Shown: positions 15,958 to 24,150 of the stretch, one piece after another
Numbering within the stretch: the first letter of the stretch is position 1
Layout: each line of letters starts with the position of its first letter
Origin: Coprobacillus cateniformis
GTDB taxonomy: Bacteria > Bacillota_I > Bacilli_A > Erysipelotrichales > Coprobacillaceae
Reading direction: 5' to 3'
Assembly (NCBI RefSeq): GCF_009767585.1
Contig: NZ_WSNW01000001.1
Coordinates: forward strand, 1,828,090-1,892,089
Length of the DNA: 64,000 nucleotides
Program-made: the position numbers and the translations under genes
The notes under the pieces: model-generated
Databases searched by the model: none
The model's input: only the letters and a program-made list of their open reading frames with translations
Told to the model about the DNA's origin: nothing

Positions 15958-17671
15958 TTAGACTTTCCTTTTCTTATTATTTCTTTTCATACTGTAAACT
16001 ATAGCTCCCGCAGATATCAGCAGTATTCCGATATTGAATCCAATAGAATTCATATCTCCTGTTGGTGGTACTTCATGGGGAACTGCTGTTCCTACTTCTG
16101 TAATCTCAAATTCCTTCACTATCTCTGCTGAATGATAGTATTCATCTTCCCCTACACTAATCTTCACCCTATATGTTCCCACTTCTCTTGGTGCTGAATT
16201 CAATTTCACCCAGCTGTCTTCTCTTTTTTCTTCATACAGGATTGTGATAGGCTTTGATGAGCCTTTGACTGTAAGATCTGTTTCATTTAATTCTATTGGC
16301 TGACCATCATATGTCTTGCTTAGCTCCTTATTAAGAGTAATGAGACTATCTCCCTTTTTCACATTTAAATGAAGCGTCACCTGCATCGTTTCTTTTCCAT
16401 TGCCTGATGTTCCACAATCATACTTATATACAATAGGTGTTCCCACCTGATAGTGACTTACAATCCCTGTTTCCTTATCCAAGTCTCCTCCACTTATCAT
16501 CGTCATGTTATTTGGATCGATTCCTTTGTATGCTTCCTTTATATTAAAGCTGCTTCCTACGACATCCAAATTGACTGTAGAATCTGTTTTATTTAATTCA
16601 GTCAGATTTTCATTATTCCCAAGGTTGAGATAAGCTAATGGGCTATTCTCACACCTCAGGATATTTAAATTCTTATGCTGACTTACATCCAGTATATTTA
16701 GATGGGTATTATTACAAATTAAATTCCTTAAAGCTAGATTAGCACTGATATCCAGTTCCCTAATATCAGTATCACTAACACCTAACCCCATTAATGCTTT
16801 ATTTTGACTATGTAATCTTTGTACCTGAACAATACAAAAACCACAATTCTGAATTACCGCTGACATCCAGATGCCCAATCTCTGTATTATCCACGTACAG
16901 TGCTAGTAATCTCTTATTGCTTTTGACCTTTAAATCTTTAATACCTGTAGAGCTTAAATCCAAGTATTCCAATTCTTCAAGCCCCATTATATTTAATGAG
17001 AATAGATTTTGATTATCCGCACAGTTGATCAATCTGAGTCTCTTATTGCTCGTTAAATCAAGACTTTCTATGCTTGTTCTCCAGCATTTTAGTTCCAGAA
17101 GCGATGTGAAATATTCGATTCCTTTTACACTTTTTATCTGTGTATTTCCACCAATACTTATTCTAGTTGCTGCTTCAAGTTCGGCTACAGACAGCACATC
17201 ATTGCCATTTTTATCAAATTCCGTTTTAACATATTCTCTGAATGCTGAATCTGGGAAGTTTTTGACATTAATCGAAACTTCTCCTTCCTTTGGCAGTTGT
17301 GGAATAGGAACGGGTACCTGATATATTCCCAATAAAGTAAAGTCTAGATTTATCCACAATTCCCCACTGCTGATGGATGTAGCTTCTTGTATAATTCTCA
17401 TTGTTATATCGAGAAGCTCACATTCTATTCCACCCTTTGTAATGGTTTTACCCTCAAGAGCTTCCTTTACAATTTCATATATTTCCTGTTCTGTAATCTC
17501 ATTGCTTACCTTTCCATCTAGTGCCTTCTCTATAAGCTCCAAAGCTTCATCTGTTGTAATAGTGCTTTGCCCTGTTGCCTTGACACTGGTCAATGGCATT
17601 GTGCCTAATAGGATTGCTATTGTAAATAGACATATCCCTATTTTCTTCATTATTCTTTTCATTCTCTTCAT
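15958..17671 (-). pseudogene. Cell-wall-anchored leucine-rich-repeat protein, frameshifted
   Basis: Two overlapping frames make one protein of about 570 residues. Frame one (17671 to 16808) has a signal peptide, helical region, an EF-hand-like piece FDKNGNDVLSVAELEAATRI and LRRs built on LDLTSN/LDLSST/LDVSGN. Frame two (16878 to 15958) continues the LRRs (LDISAN, LDVSQH, LNLGNN), then Ig-like modules (LSKTYDGQPIELNETDL, TYRVKISV) and a sorting tail VPPTGD, membrane helix and KRNNKKRK. The join near 16810-16820 needs a +1 shift: frame one reads SGTKIT-stop while frame two gives RLHSQNKALMGLG. The start is probably ATG 17662, nine bases after AAAAGGAG, since ATG 17671 abuts the site. GC content is visibly higher than in neighbours. 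Confidence 0.8.
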
Positions 17672-17851
17672 CTCCTTTTCATCCTGTTTCTAAACATATA
17701 CCTTTGCGAATATCTATTATTATATCATAAGTACCTCATAAATTTACATTCTACAATAAAATCAGCTAAATATTGTTGGTTTTTTTATTTTTCTCAACTT
17801 TTTATGCTGTCCGTTAAGGTATGCTATTGTGAATAGATGTCATAAATTCTA

Positions 17852-18205
17852 TCAACTTTCTTCAATCATCTTTAGGGCATGATAAACTTTCTCATGAGTA
17901 ATTGGCTTCATATTGAAGTAGGGGATACCCAGTTGATATGCCTGTACCCCAAAGTCCAGATCTGAGAACCATATCAGCCTTCCGAGTGAAACTTTCAGTC
18001 CTGTGATGATATCAAGTCCAGCCACGCCAGCCTTTGCTACAATGACGGGATTGGCTGGCTTTTCTTTGAGCAGACAGGTGAGTTCCTGCCAGTTGGTACA
18101 GCAGCGTATCAGCACTTGAACATTCCTGCCTTTACAGTAGTCAATGACAGACTTTTCAATCACAAGAGTCTCTACAATGTCATGGTCACAAATAATTAAT
18201 TCCAT
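17852..18205 (-). CDS. Stand-alone receiver-like protein without phospho-acceptor Asp
   Basis: 117 residues resembling the receiver domain of LytTR/AgrA-type regulators: MELIICDHDIVETLVIEK keeps acidic residues at the start, and KPITHEKVYHALK keeps the conserved Lys near the end. The position normally holding the phosphorylated Asp reads PVIVAKAGVAGLDIITGLK, so the Asp appears replaced by Ala. No output domain follows. ATG 18205 has AAAGGAG about 10 bases upstream and is preferred over the longer frame to 18352, whose extension shows no sense. Lies upstream of the LRR gene, same strand, in the same GC-richer island. The receiver call is by pattern only. Confidence 0.5.
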   Translation of the reverse strand: MELIICDHDIVETLVIEKSVIDYCKGRNVQVLIRCCTNWQELTCLLKEKPANPVIVAKAGVAGLDIITGLKVSLGRLIWFSDLDFGVQAYQLGIPYFNMKPITHEKVYHALKMIEES

Positions 18206-18522
18206 ACATACTCGCTCCTTTCTGTGCGTGGTCTTTCCTACTCTTACCATATCAAAAATAAGGAACATTTCAATAGGTTGGCTGCAAATTGCAGATTTTG
18301 GCATAAATTTGCATGGAATTGATTCACTTTTTATATAAAATAGGGTTGACAAATTCTTTTTACTCGTTCACTTCCTGTTAAGGGAATATTAAAAATCATA
18401 GATGTAGCAGTTGATTATAAGACATTCAAAAGAGGTTATGGGTTCTTGTATGCATGTAATTAAAGATAAATTTTGACATTAGACAGTCAAAAAACTATAC
18501 CATTAATGCATACTGGAGTTAT

Positions 18523-18666
18523 ATGAAAGATGTGATAGTTAAGTCTGAATTTTCTATTAGATTACTTAATGATGGTTCTTTCTTAGATGTTTATGCAATG
18601 CCAAAAGATAATACACCATTTGATATGCGTGATATTATTAAAAAAAGAAACAGTAAAAAAGATTGA
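18523..18666 (+). pseudogene. Orphan gene fragment, 47 codons
   Basis: The plus strand reads MKDVIVKSEFSIRLLNDGSF ... YAMPKDNTPFDMRDIIKKRN and ends at TGA 18664-18666. Codons in the same frame extend upstream (NAYWSY) until a stop. There is no good ribosome site. It reads like the C-terminal end of a larger enzyme whose front is lost; I do not recognise the family. The upstream stretch 18206-18522 holds the promoter side of the receiver-like gene and TTGACA at 18345 but no further gene. Confidence 0.3.
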
Positions 18667-18685
18667 AATTCAATTTCAATCTTTT
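18655..18685. terminator. Bidirectional terminator
   Basis: GATTGAAATT (18661-18670) pairs with AATTTCAATC (18672-18681), flanked by AAAAAA on the left and TTTT on the right. It serves the fragment on the plus strand and the MFS gene on the minus strand. Confidence 0.7.
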
Positions 18686-19858
18686 CTAAACTTCATTTTT
18701 CTTAATATTATCAAAACGTTTTGTTGTGACTATAATAACCAAAGCAATTACAACAATTATAGCACTAATTAAGAAGATTTTATATGATCCAAAATATTGA
18801 TAAATACTTCCAAAAATGTAACCATAGATAGCTTTAGCAATACTCATTGCAGCATTTAACAATGTAATTGCAGTGCCAAATACAGCAGGATTTACAACCT
18901 CTCTGATATAGGCTAAACTTGCTACTGTTGAACATGCAACACCTAAACAGTGAACAATGCTTATTAAAACAAAGACATATGAATTAGGAATAAAAGCATA
19001 AACGAATAAACGTATAGCCATTAAGGCTGTTGCAATAGTAAAAAATTTTTTATAACCAAGTCTTTTTATAATCTGTGAGGCAACCATAAGAAATAAGAAT
19101 TCAGGTAAAACTTGGACAAATGTTAACCAACTGATTAAAGAATTATCTCCTTTAAGAGTAGAAATCAAGTGGTTACCAGCATAAGCACCAGAACTGTCTA
19201 CAACAATTTGTGTAATCATAATTAAAACTAAGATAAAAATAAAGTTTTTATTTGTGAGCAGTTCTTTAAAGTTACCTTTTTGAGGTTTCTCTTTCTCTTC
19301 TTCTTTTGGATCTGCTTTTGGAAAGGTAAAGCAGATGAATAAGGCAATACCCAATAAGAGTATATAAGATGTAAATAGAGGTCCATCTAATCCATACATA
19401 TCAGCTAGAAAACCAACTGCCATACTTCCTAACATGTATCCTAAAGAGCCCATTCCTCTTATAGAACCATAGTTACCACCAATTTTAGCAGTATAATTCA
19501 TCGTGATAGTGTCAGCCATAGGTGTAGAACCCAATCTTGCAACTTCCAACATAAGTGCAAAGACAATGACACCAATATAAACTGTTTGTTTAGAGTAAAA
19601 ATATAAGACAACAATGCTTGCTGCTAGTGAAATCATCAACATTAAATTATATTTCCTTGTTTTATCACCAATGATTCCCCATAAAGGAATAACACAAACT
19701 CCAAGTATTAATGAAATAGCAGTAATGAGACCAATTTGTGACCCATTTAATCCAATGCTTTGTTCTAAATAAACATTAATATAAGGAGTAAAACAACCAA
19801 CTGCCCCAATCAATAAAAAATAGAAGACTTGAAACTTCAATATATTTTTATCCTTCAT
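18686..19858 (-). CDS. MFS transporter (MFS_1-like, LacY/nucleoside-symporter type)
   Basis: 390 residues, about twelve membrane helices in two halves split by a charged loop (PKADPKEEEKEKPQKGNFKELL, around 190-210). The opening FQVFYFLLIGAVGCFTPYINVYLEQSIGLNGSQIGLITAI and the loop LWGIIGDKTRKYN match the MFS_1_like group, which contains oligosaccharide/proton symporters and the phenylpropionate permease. Substrate unknown. Start ATG 19858 follows GGGAGG; the longer frame to 19891 adds no conserved sequence. Single gene, divergent from the diguanylate cyclase. Confidence 0.85.
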   Translation of the reverse strand: MKDKNILKFQVFYFLLIGAVGCFTPYINVYLEQSIGLNGSQIGLITAISLILGVCVIPLWGIIGDKTRKYNLMLMISLAASIVVLYFYSKQTVYIGVIVFALMLEVARLGSTPMADTITMNYTAKIGGNYGSIRGMGSLGYMLGSMAVGFLADMYGLDGPLFTSYILLLGIALFICFTFPKADPKEEEKEKPQKGNFKELLTNKNFIFILVLIMITQIVVDSSGAYAGNHLISTLKGDNSLISWLTFVQVLPEFLFLMVASQIIKRLGYKKFFTIATALMAIRLFVYAFIPNSYVFVLISIVHCLGVACSTVASLAYIREVVNPAVFGTAITLLNAAMSIAKAIYGYIFGSIYQYFGSYKIFLISAIIVVIALVIIVTTKRFDNIKKNEV

Positions 19859-20002
19859 ATAAAAAATCCTCCCGTAATCTTTATTATACATAAAATATAT
19901 TTCAACAGACTCAATCTTTCATAAATAGAAAATAATAGATTTCATTCTTCTATGTCAAATCATAAAAATACACTGTATAATGTATTTGAGAGGAGTGGCT
20001 TT

Positions 20003-21163
20003 ATGAAATTTAAATCTTCCATTAAGAGAGTAGATATTCAAGCATCTTTCATTTGTGTTATTTTAGTTATTTGTTCGAGTTTATCTATCTTCTATATTAA
20101 TTATCAAATTACATATAATAATATTATAGAAACTTTACATACTAGAACAGATGCTATTTATAATGTAGTAGATTCATTATTATATTCTGAATTGTTTGAT
20201 CAAATCAATTCTGAGGATGATTTCAATAGTGACATCTATAAAGAATATCAAAATAGATTATTACAAATGCGAGAAGTAGCCAATGTTCGTTATCTTTATA
20301 CTGCTAAGAAAAATGCTGATGGAGAATATATTTATTTAATTGATGGACTACCACTGGATTCAGAGGATTTTAGAAAACCAGGAGAACTGATTGAATCAGA
20401 TATCATTGATGATATTGCTAGAGTTTATCAAGGTGAAATTGTCTTACCTAATGATATTTTAGATACATCTTGGGGAAAAATATTTTTAGCATATTACCCT
20501 ATTCATGGAGGACCTGGTCATACGGAGGAAATTGTTGGTGTTGTTGGTATAGAAATAGATGCTGAAACACAATATAATACATATCATGATCTTCTTAATG
20601 TTACACCTGTTATTATTATTACTGTATGTATCTTGGCGTTTCTCATATTTAGATGGTGTTTTAGATACATTTCCAATCCAAGACGAAAGGACTTGTATAA
20701 TGTTGATGGATTGACTGGGCTTAAGAATAGAGCTTCTTTAGAATATGATTATATGAATTTCTATATCAAAGATAAAGTTTTAAGTATTATCATGATAGAC
20801 TTAGATAGATTAAAAAAAGTAAATGATAATTATGGGCACAGTTATGGTGATGAATATATTCGCTTGGCTACTGAGGCTATCAAGAAGGCAGTTGGCAAAT
20901 TGGGGATCAGCTATCGGCTTGGTGGTGATGAATTTGTTGTTATTATGAATTGTGTAAATAGGCAAAAAGTAGAGACTATGGTTGAATGTATTTATAATGA
21001 GTTTCATAAACGTACTATTGATTTTCTAGAAAATCCAGATTTATCAATTGGTTTTGCTATTTATGATGAGAGTAAAGATAGTGATTTTTATGACGTATTG
21101 AAACGTGCTGATGAAATCATGTATAAACATAAAAAAGAGAAATATATGAGAGAAGATGATTAA
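20003..21163 (+). CDS. Membrane diguanylate cyclase (GGDEF)
   Basis: 386 residues. Two membrane segments (about 14-36 and 205-228) flank an extracytoplasmic sensor region, probably single-Cache-like (VRYLYTAKKNADGEYIYLIDGLP). The C-terminal domain makes cyclic di-GMP: DGLTGLKNRASLE, IDLDRLKKVNDNYGHSYGDEYI and RLGGDEFVVIM with an intact GGDEF active site near residue 310. No RxxD inhibitory site is evident five residues upstream. Start ATG 20003 has GAGGAGTGG upstream. It implies cyclic di-GMP signalling in this organism; no EAL or PilZ gene lies in the window. Confidence 0.92.
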   Translation: MKFKSSIKRVDIQASFICVILVICSSLSIFYINYQITYNNIIETLHTRTDAIYNVVDSLLYSELFDQINSEDDFNSDIYKEYQNRLLQMREVANVRYLYTAKKNADGEYIYLIDGLPLDSEDFRKPGELIESDIIDDIARVYQGEIVLPNDILDTSWGKIFLAYYPIHGGPGHTEEIVGVVGIEIDAETQYNTYHDLLNVTPVIIITVCILAFLIFRWCFRYISNPRRKDLYNVDGLTGLKNRASLEYDYMNFYIKDKVLSIIMIDLDRLKKVNDNYGHSYGDEYIRLATEAIKKAVGKLGISYRLGGDEFVVIMNCVNRQKVETMVECIYNEFHKRTIDFLENPDLSIGFAIYDESKDSDFYDVLKRADEIMYKHKKEKYMREDD

Positions 21164-21197
21164 TCTCTCCTTTTTTTATAATTAAATGTAAAATGAA

Positions 21198-21227
21198 CTT
21201 TACATTTAATGTAAAGTGTACTATACT
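21198..21227 (+). promoter_or_regulatory. Promoter with operator palindrome for the XRE module
   Basis: TTTACA (21199-21204), 17-bp spacer, TATACT (21222-21227). A perfect inverted repeat CTTTACAT-TTA-ATGTAAAG (21198-21216) covers the -35 box, so the downstream XRE protein probably represses its own operon. Confidence 0.75.
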
Positions 21228-21246
21228 ATTTATAAGGAGTGATAGT

Positions 21247-21456
21247 GTGAAAACCAAAATAAAAGAGTTAAGAAAAATAAATAAAGTCTCGCAAGATGAA
21301 TTGGCTTTAGCAGTAGGTGTAACAAGACAAACAATTATATCACTAGAAAAAGAAAAATATATAGCATCTTTAGTTTTGGCTTATAAGATAGCAAAATATT
21401 TTCATTTAAGTATAGAAGAAGTATTCGATTTTTCAGATATGGAGGGAATGATTTAA
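21247..21456 (+). CDS. XRE-family transcriptional regulator (small)
   Basis: 69 residues, almost entirely a Cro/CI-type helix-turn-helix: KIKELRKINKVSQDELALAVGVTRQTIISLEKEKYIASLVLAYKIAKYFHLSIEEVF. This short class is common in Firmicutes beside small membrane proteins. Start is GTG 21247, with AAGGAG about 8 bases upstream; the ATG at 21193 would lie upstream of the promoter. Its stop overlaps the next start (TAATG). The palindrome over the promoter is the expected target. Confidence 0.85.
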   Translation: MKTKIKELRKINKVSQDELALAVGVTRQTIISLEKEKYIASLVLAYKIAKYFHLSIEEVFDFSDMEGMI

Positions 21457-21890
21457 TGGAAGATTTTAAAAGAGTTATTCAAAGAAGAAATTTTATATTA
21501 AAATGTCTAATACTTTTGGCAGTTATATTAGATATTGTTTTAAATATTATTCCTATTGATCCTCAATTAGATATAGCTACTAGTTTTCAAATAGGACTTC
21601 TTATTGGATTGTCATTGTTAGGATGTATAGGTGTTTATAAGTATTCACGCATACTTAAAGATGATAATGAATTAAAGAAACTTGAAATTTCTGAACATGA
21701 TGAAAGAAAAAAGATGATTAAGCAAAAGACAAGTCAATCTACACTTATAACAGTTGTTATCACTTTATTAATGGTAACTTGTGTTATAATTTATTTCAAT
21801 CAATTGATTGCTTTTACATTGTTATGTGTTATTTATAGTATTCTTCTTATTACAATTGCTTTCAAAATTTATTATTCTAAAAAATACTGA
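21456..21890 (+). CDS. Four-helix membrane protein of the XRE module
   Basis: 144 residues: two helices (about 14-34 and 45-67), a charged cytoplasmic loop KDDNELKKLEISEHDERKKMIKQKTSQST, then two more (about 98-116 and 119-138). The DERKKMIKQKTS loop resembles DUF2178/DUF6773-type proteins often paired with small XRE regulators. Function unknown. Translationally coupled to the regulator; 12 bases before the next small gene, with a GAGGAGG site between. Confidence 0.6.
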   Translation: MEDFKRVIQRRNFILKCLILLAVILDIVLNIIPIDPQLDIATSFQIGLLIGLSLLGCIGVYKYSRILKDDNELKKLEISEHDERKKMIKQKTSQSTLITVVITLLMVTCVIIYFNQLIAFTLLCVIYSILLITIAFKIYYSKKY

Positions 21891-21902
21891 GGAGGAATAA
21901 AT

Positions 21903-22085
21903 ATGTGTAAAAGAGGGTGTAAACCAAATTATTATATTTCTATTGGGATGCTGTTGAGTACAGCAACATATTTTCTTTATGATGCACATTGGATAACGCA
22001 TGAAATAAGATTTATAAGTTTGGTTATATCAGTTATATTGATGATGTATGGTTTGTTTAAAACAAAAAGTCAATCAAAGAATTAA
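21903..22085 (+). CDS. Small membrane protein (60 residues) of the XRE module
   Basis: Cationic start MCKRGCKPN, then two hydrophobic helices (about 10-27 and 35-52) and a Lys/Ser tail. GAGGAGG lies 7 bases before ATG 21903. Last gene of the three-gene unit, followed by a terminator. No family recognised. Confidence 0.6.
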   Translation: MCKRGCKPNYYISIGMLLSTATYFLYDAHWITHEIRFISLVISVILMMYGLFKTKSQSKN

Positions 22086-22112
22086 GGATAATTAGAAATA
22101 ATTATCTTTTTT
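22085..22112 (+). terminator. Rho-independent terminator
   Basis: GATAATT (22087-22093)/AATTATC (22100-22106) then TTTTTT, directly after the XRE module. Confidence 0.65.
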
Positions 22113-22200
22113 GTTTCATATTTAGAAAAAATAACACTGAAAAATGACTTATAATATAAATATATATGATATAATAAGAGAAAGCAAAGGGGGAGTTATT

Positions 22201-23382
22201 GTGAATTTTGTTTATATATCACCAAGTTTTCCAAAAAATTTCTTTCATTTTTGTGATCGTTTAAAGAAAAAGGGTGTGACAGTTTTAGCTATTGGAGATA
22301 CCCCATATGGAGATTTAACAGAAGATTTAAGAAATGCTATAGATGATTATTATCAAGTTTATTCTATGGAAGACTATCAAGCAATGGTAAAAGCTATGGG
22401 TTATTTTGTATTTCATTATGGCCATATCGATTGGTTAGAATCTAATAATGAGTATTGGTTAGAACAAGATGCAAGATTAAGAACTGATTTTAATATAACA
22501 ACTGGAATTCATACAAATCATATTGATGATATAAAATGCAAATCAAAGATGAAAGCATTTTATCAGAAAGCAGGAGTCAAAACAGCTAGATATCATTTGG
22601 TTAGTGATTTACAGGATGGTTTAAAATTTATTAAAGAGGTTGGATATCCTGTAGTTGTCAAACCGGATAATGGAGTAGGAGCAGCTAAGACATACAAAAT
22701 AACTAATCAACAGGAGTTGGAATTGTTTTATCAGGAAGAACATATCACACAATATATTATGGAGGAGTATGTTAATGGATTAATTATTTCTTATGATGGT
22801 ATTGCAAATTTAAATAAGGATATTCTTTTTGAAACATCTCATGTTTTTCCAAATCCAATTATGGATGTTGTGAATAATGCAAGTAGTATGTATTACTATT
22901 CTTTAAGAGATATTCCATATGATTTAAAGATGGCTGGTCAGGCATGTGTGAAAGCATTTTATACAGCTGGAAGATGTTTTCATATGGAGTTCTTTAGATT
23001 ATTAGAAGATAAGCAAGGATTAGGCAAAAAAGGTGATCTCATTGGATTGGAAGTTAATTTAAGAACGCCAGGAGGATATACACCAGATATGATGAATTTT
23101 GCAAATAATATTGATGTTTATGATATCTATGCTGACATGGTTACGAAAGGCTTTAGTGAATATAATCATGAAAGACCATATTATTGTGTATATTGTGGAA
23201 GGCGAGATCTGTTGAGTTATACTCACAGTCATAATCAAATTATGAATAAATATCAATTTGATTTGGTTACAGCTGAAAGAATGCCAGATATTTTAAGTGG
23301 TGCGATGGGGAATTTTACATATACAGCAAGGTTTGCAACGATGGATGAAGTCAATGCTTTTGTTGAATATGTTCTAGAGTAG
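22201..23382 (+). CDS. ATP-grasp ligase (first of two paralogues)
   Basis: 393 residues, cytoplasmic. N-terminal nucleotide-like fold opens FVYISPSFPKNFFHFCDRLKKKGVTVLAIGD. The ATP-grasp core has the phosphate-anchoring VVVKPDNGVGAAKTYKI (about 155-172), ITQYIMEEYVNG and the metal-ligand stretch GLEVNLRTPGGYTPDMMNF with Glu and Asn in place. Such enzymes join a carboxylate to an amine or thiol through an acyl phosphate; the substrate is unknown. GTG 22201 is the start, with AAGGGGGAG before it. It leads an operon with an esterase and a second homologue about 50% similar by eye. Confidence 0.85.
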   Translation: MNFVYISPSFPKNFFHFCDRLKKKGVTVLAIGDTPYGDLTEDLRNAIDDYYQVYSMEDYQAMVKAMGYFVFHYGHIDWLESNNEYWLEQDARLRTDFNITTGIHTNHIDDIKCKSKMKAFYQKAGVKTARYHLVSDLQDGLKFIKEVGYPVVVKPDNGVGAAKTYKITNQQELELFYQEEHITQYIMEEYVNGLIISYDGIANLNKDILFETSHVFPNPIMDVVNNASSMYYYSLRDIPYDLKMAGQACVKAFYTAGRCFHMEFFRLLEDKQGLGKKGDLIGLEVNLRTPGGYTPDMMNFANNIDVYDIYADMVTKGFSEYNHERPYYCVYCGRRDLLSYTHSHNQIMNKYQFDLVTAERMPDILSGAMGNFTYTARFATMDEVNAFVEYVLE

Positions 23383-23393
23383 GAGGAATCAAT

Positions 23394-24149
23394 ATGAAAA
23401 AAGAATGGTTTAAAGAATATAGTGAATGTTTAAATAGAGATATGGAGTTTATGGTTTATGGTCATGCTGGACAACCCATGCTAGTTTTTCCGTCGCAAGA
23501 TGGACGTTATTTTGATTTTGAAAATAATGGAATGATTGCAACAATAGAACATTTAATTGATCAAGGAAGAATTCAATTATTCTGTTGTGATAGCATTGAT
23601 CAAGAGTCATGGTCAGCTAAAGGAGCAGATAATCGCCATAGAACTTATATACATGAGCAATGGTTTTATTATATCGTTAATGAATTGGTACCTAGAATTT
23701 TTGAAATCAATTATTATGGAAATGGTGAAAGTTATGCAAGAGGTATTTATACAACTGGATGTTCAATGGGAGCTTCACATGCTTTGAATTTTATGTTAAG
23801 AAAACCTGATATATTTATTGGAACAATTGCATTAAGTGGATATTATGATAGTGATTTATTCTTTGATAATTATCATGATGAAATTCTCTATCGTAATTCT
23901 CCAATCCAATATCTTCATGGCATGAATTATGATCATCCTTATGTAGAAATGTATCGTCACAGTCATATTGTTTTATGTACTGGTCAGGGAGCCTGGGAAG
24001 ATGATATGATAAGAAGTACGGCAAGAATGAAAGAGTTATTTGAATATAAAGATATTCCAGCATGGGTAGATTTTTGGGGTTATGATGTGGATCATGATTG
24101 GCCATGGTGGAGAATCCAATTTCCATACTTTGTAGAAAGGGTGGTGTAG
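23394..24149 (+). CDS. Putative esterase (esterase D / alpha-beta hydrolase fold)
   Basis: 251 residues of the PF00756 type. The nucleophile elbow is TTGCSMGASHALNF (Ser about residue 128), an acid is likely around the CTGQGAWEDD segment, and the catalytic His fits VDHDWPWW near the C-terminus. No signal peptide, so it acts in the cytoplasm. GAGGAAT precedes ATG 23394. Placed between two ATP-grasp genes with gaps of 11 and 1 bases, it probably acts on the same metabolite: hydrolysing, releasing or proof-reading an ester or activated acyl product. Confidence 0.8.
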   Translation: MKKEWFKEYSECLNRDMEFMVYGHAGQPMLVFPSQDGRYFDFENNGMIATIEHLIDQGRIQLFCCDSIDQESWSAKGADNRHRTYIHEQWFYYIVNELVPRIFEINYYGNGESYARGIYTTGCSMGASHALNFMLRKPDIFIGTIALSGYYDSDLFFDNYHDEILYRNSPIQYLHGMNYDHPYVEMYRHSHIVLCTGQGAWEDDMIRSTARMKELFEYKDIPAWVDFWGYDVDHDWPWWRIQFPYFVERVV

Positions 24150-24150
24150 T

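Noticed and set aside
15898..17700. Plus-strand open frames opposite the LRR gene
   Set aside because: They mirror the LRR coding sequence, have no ribosome site, and their translations are low-complexity.
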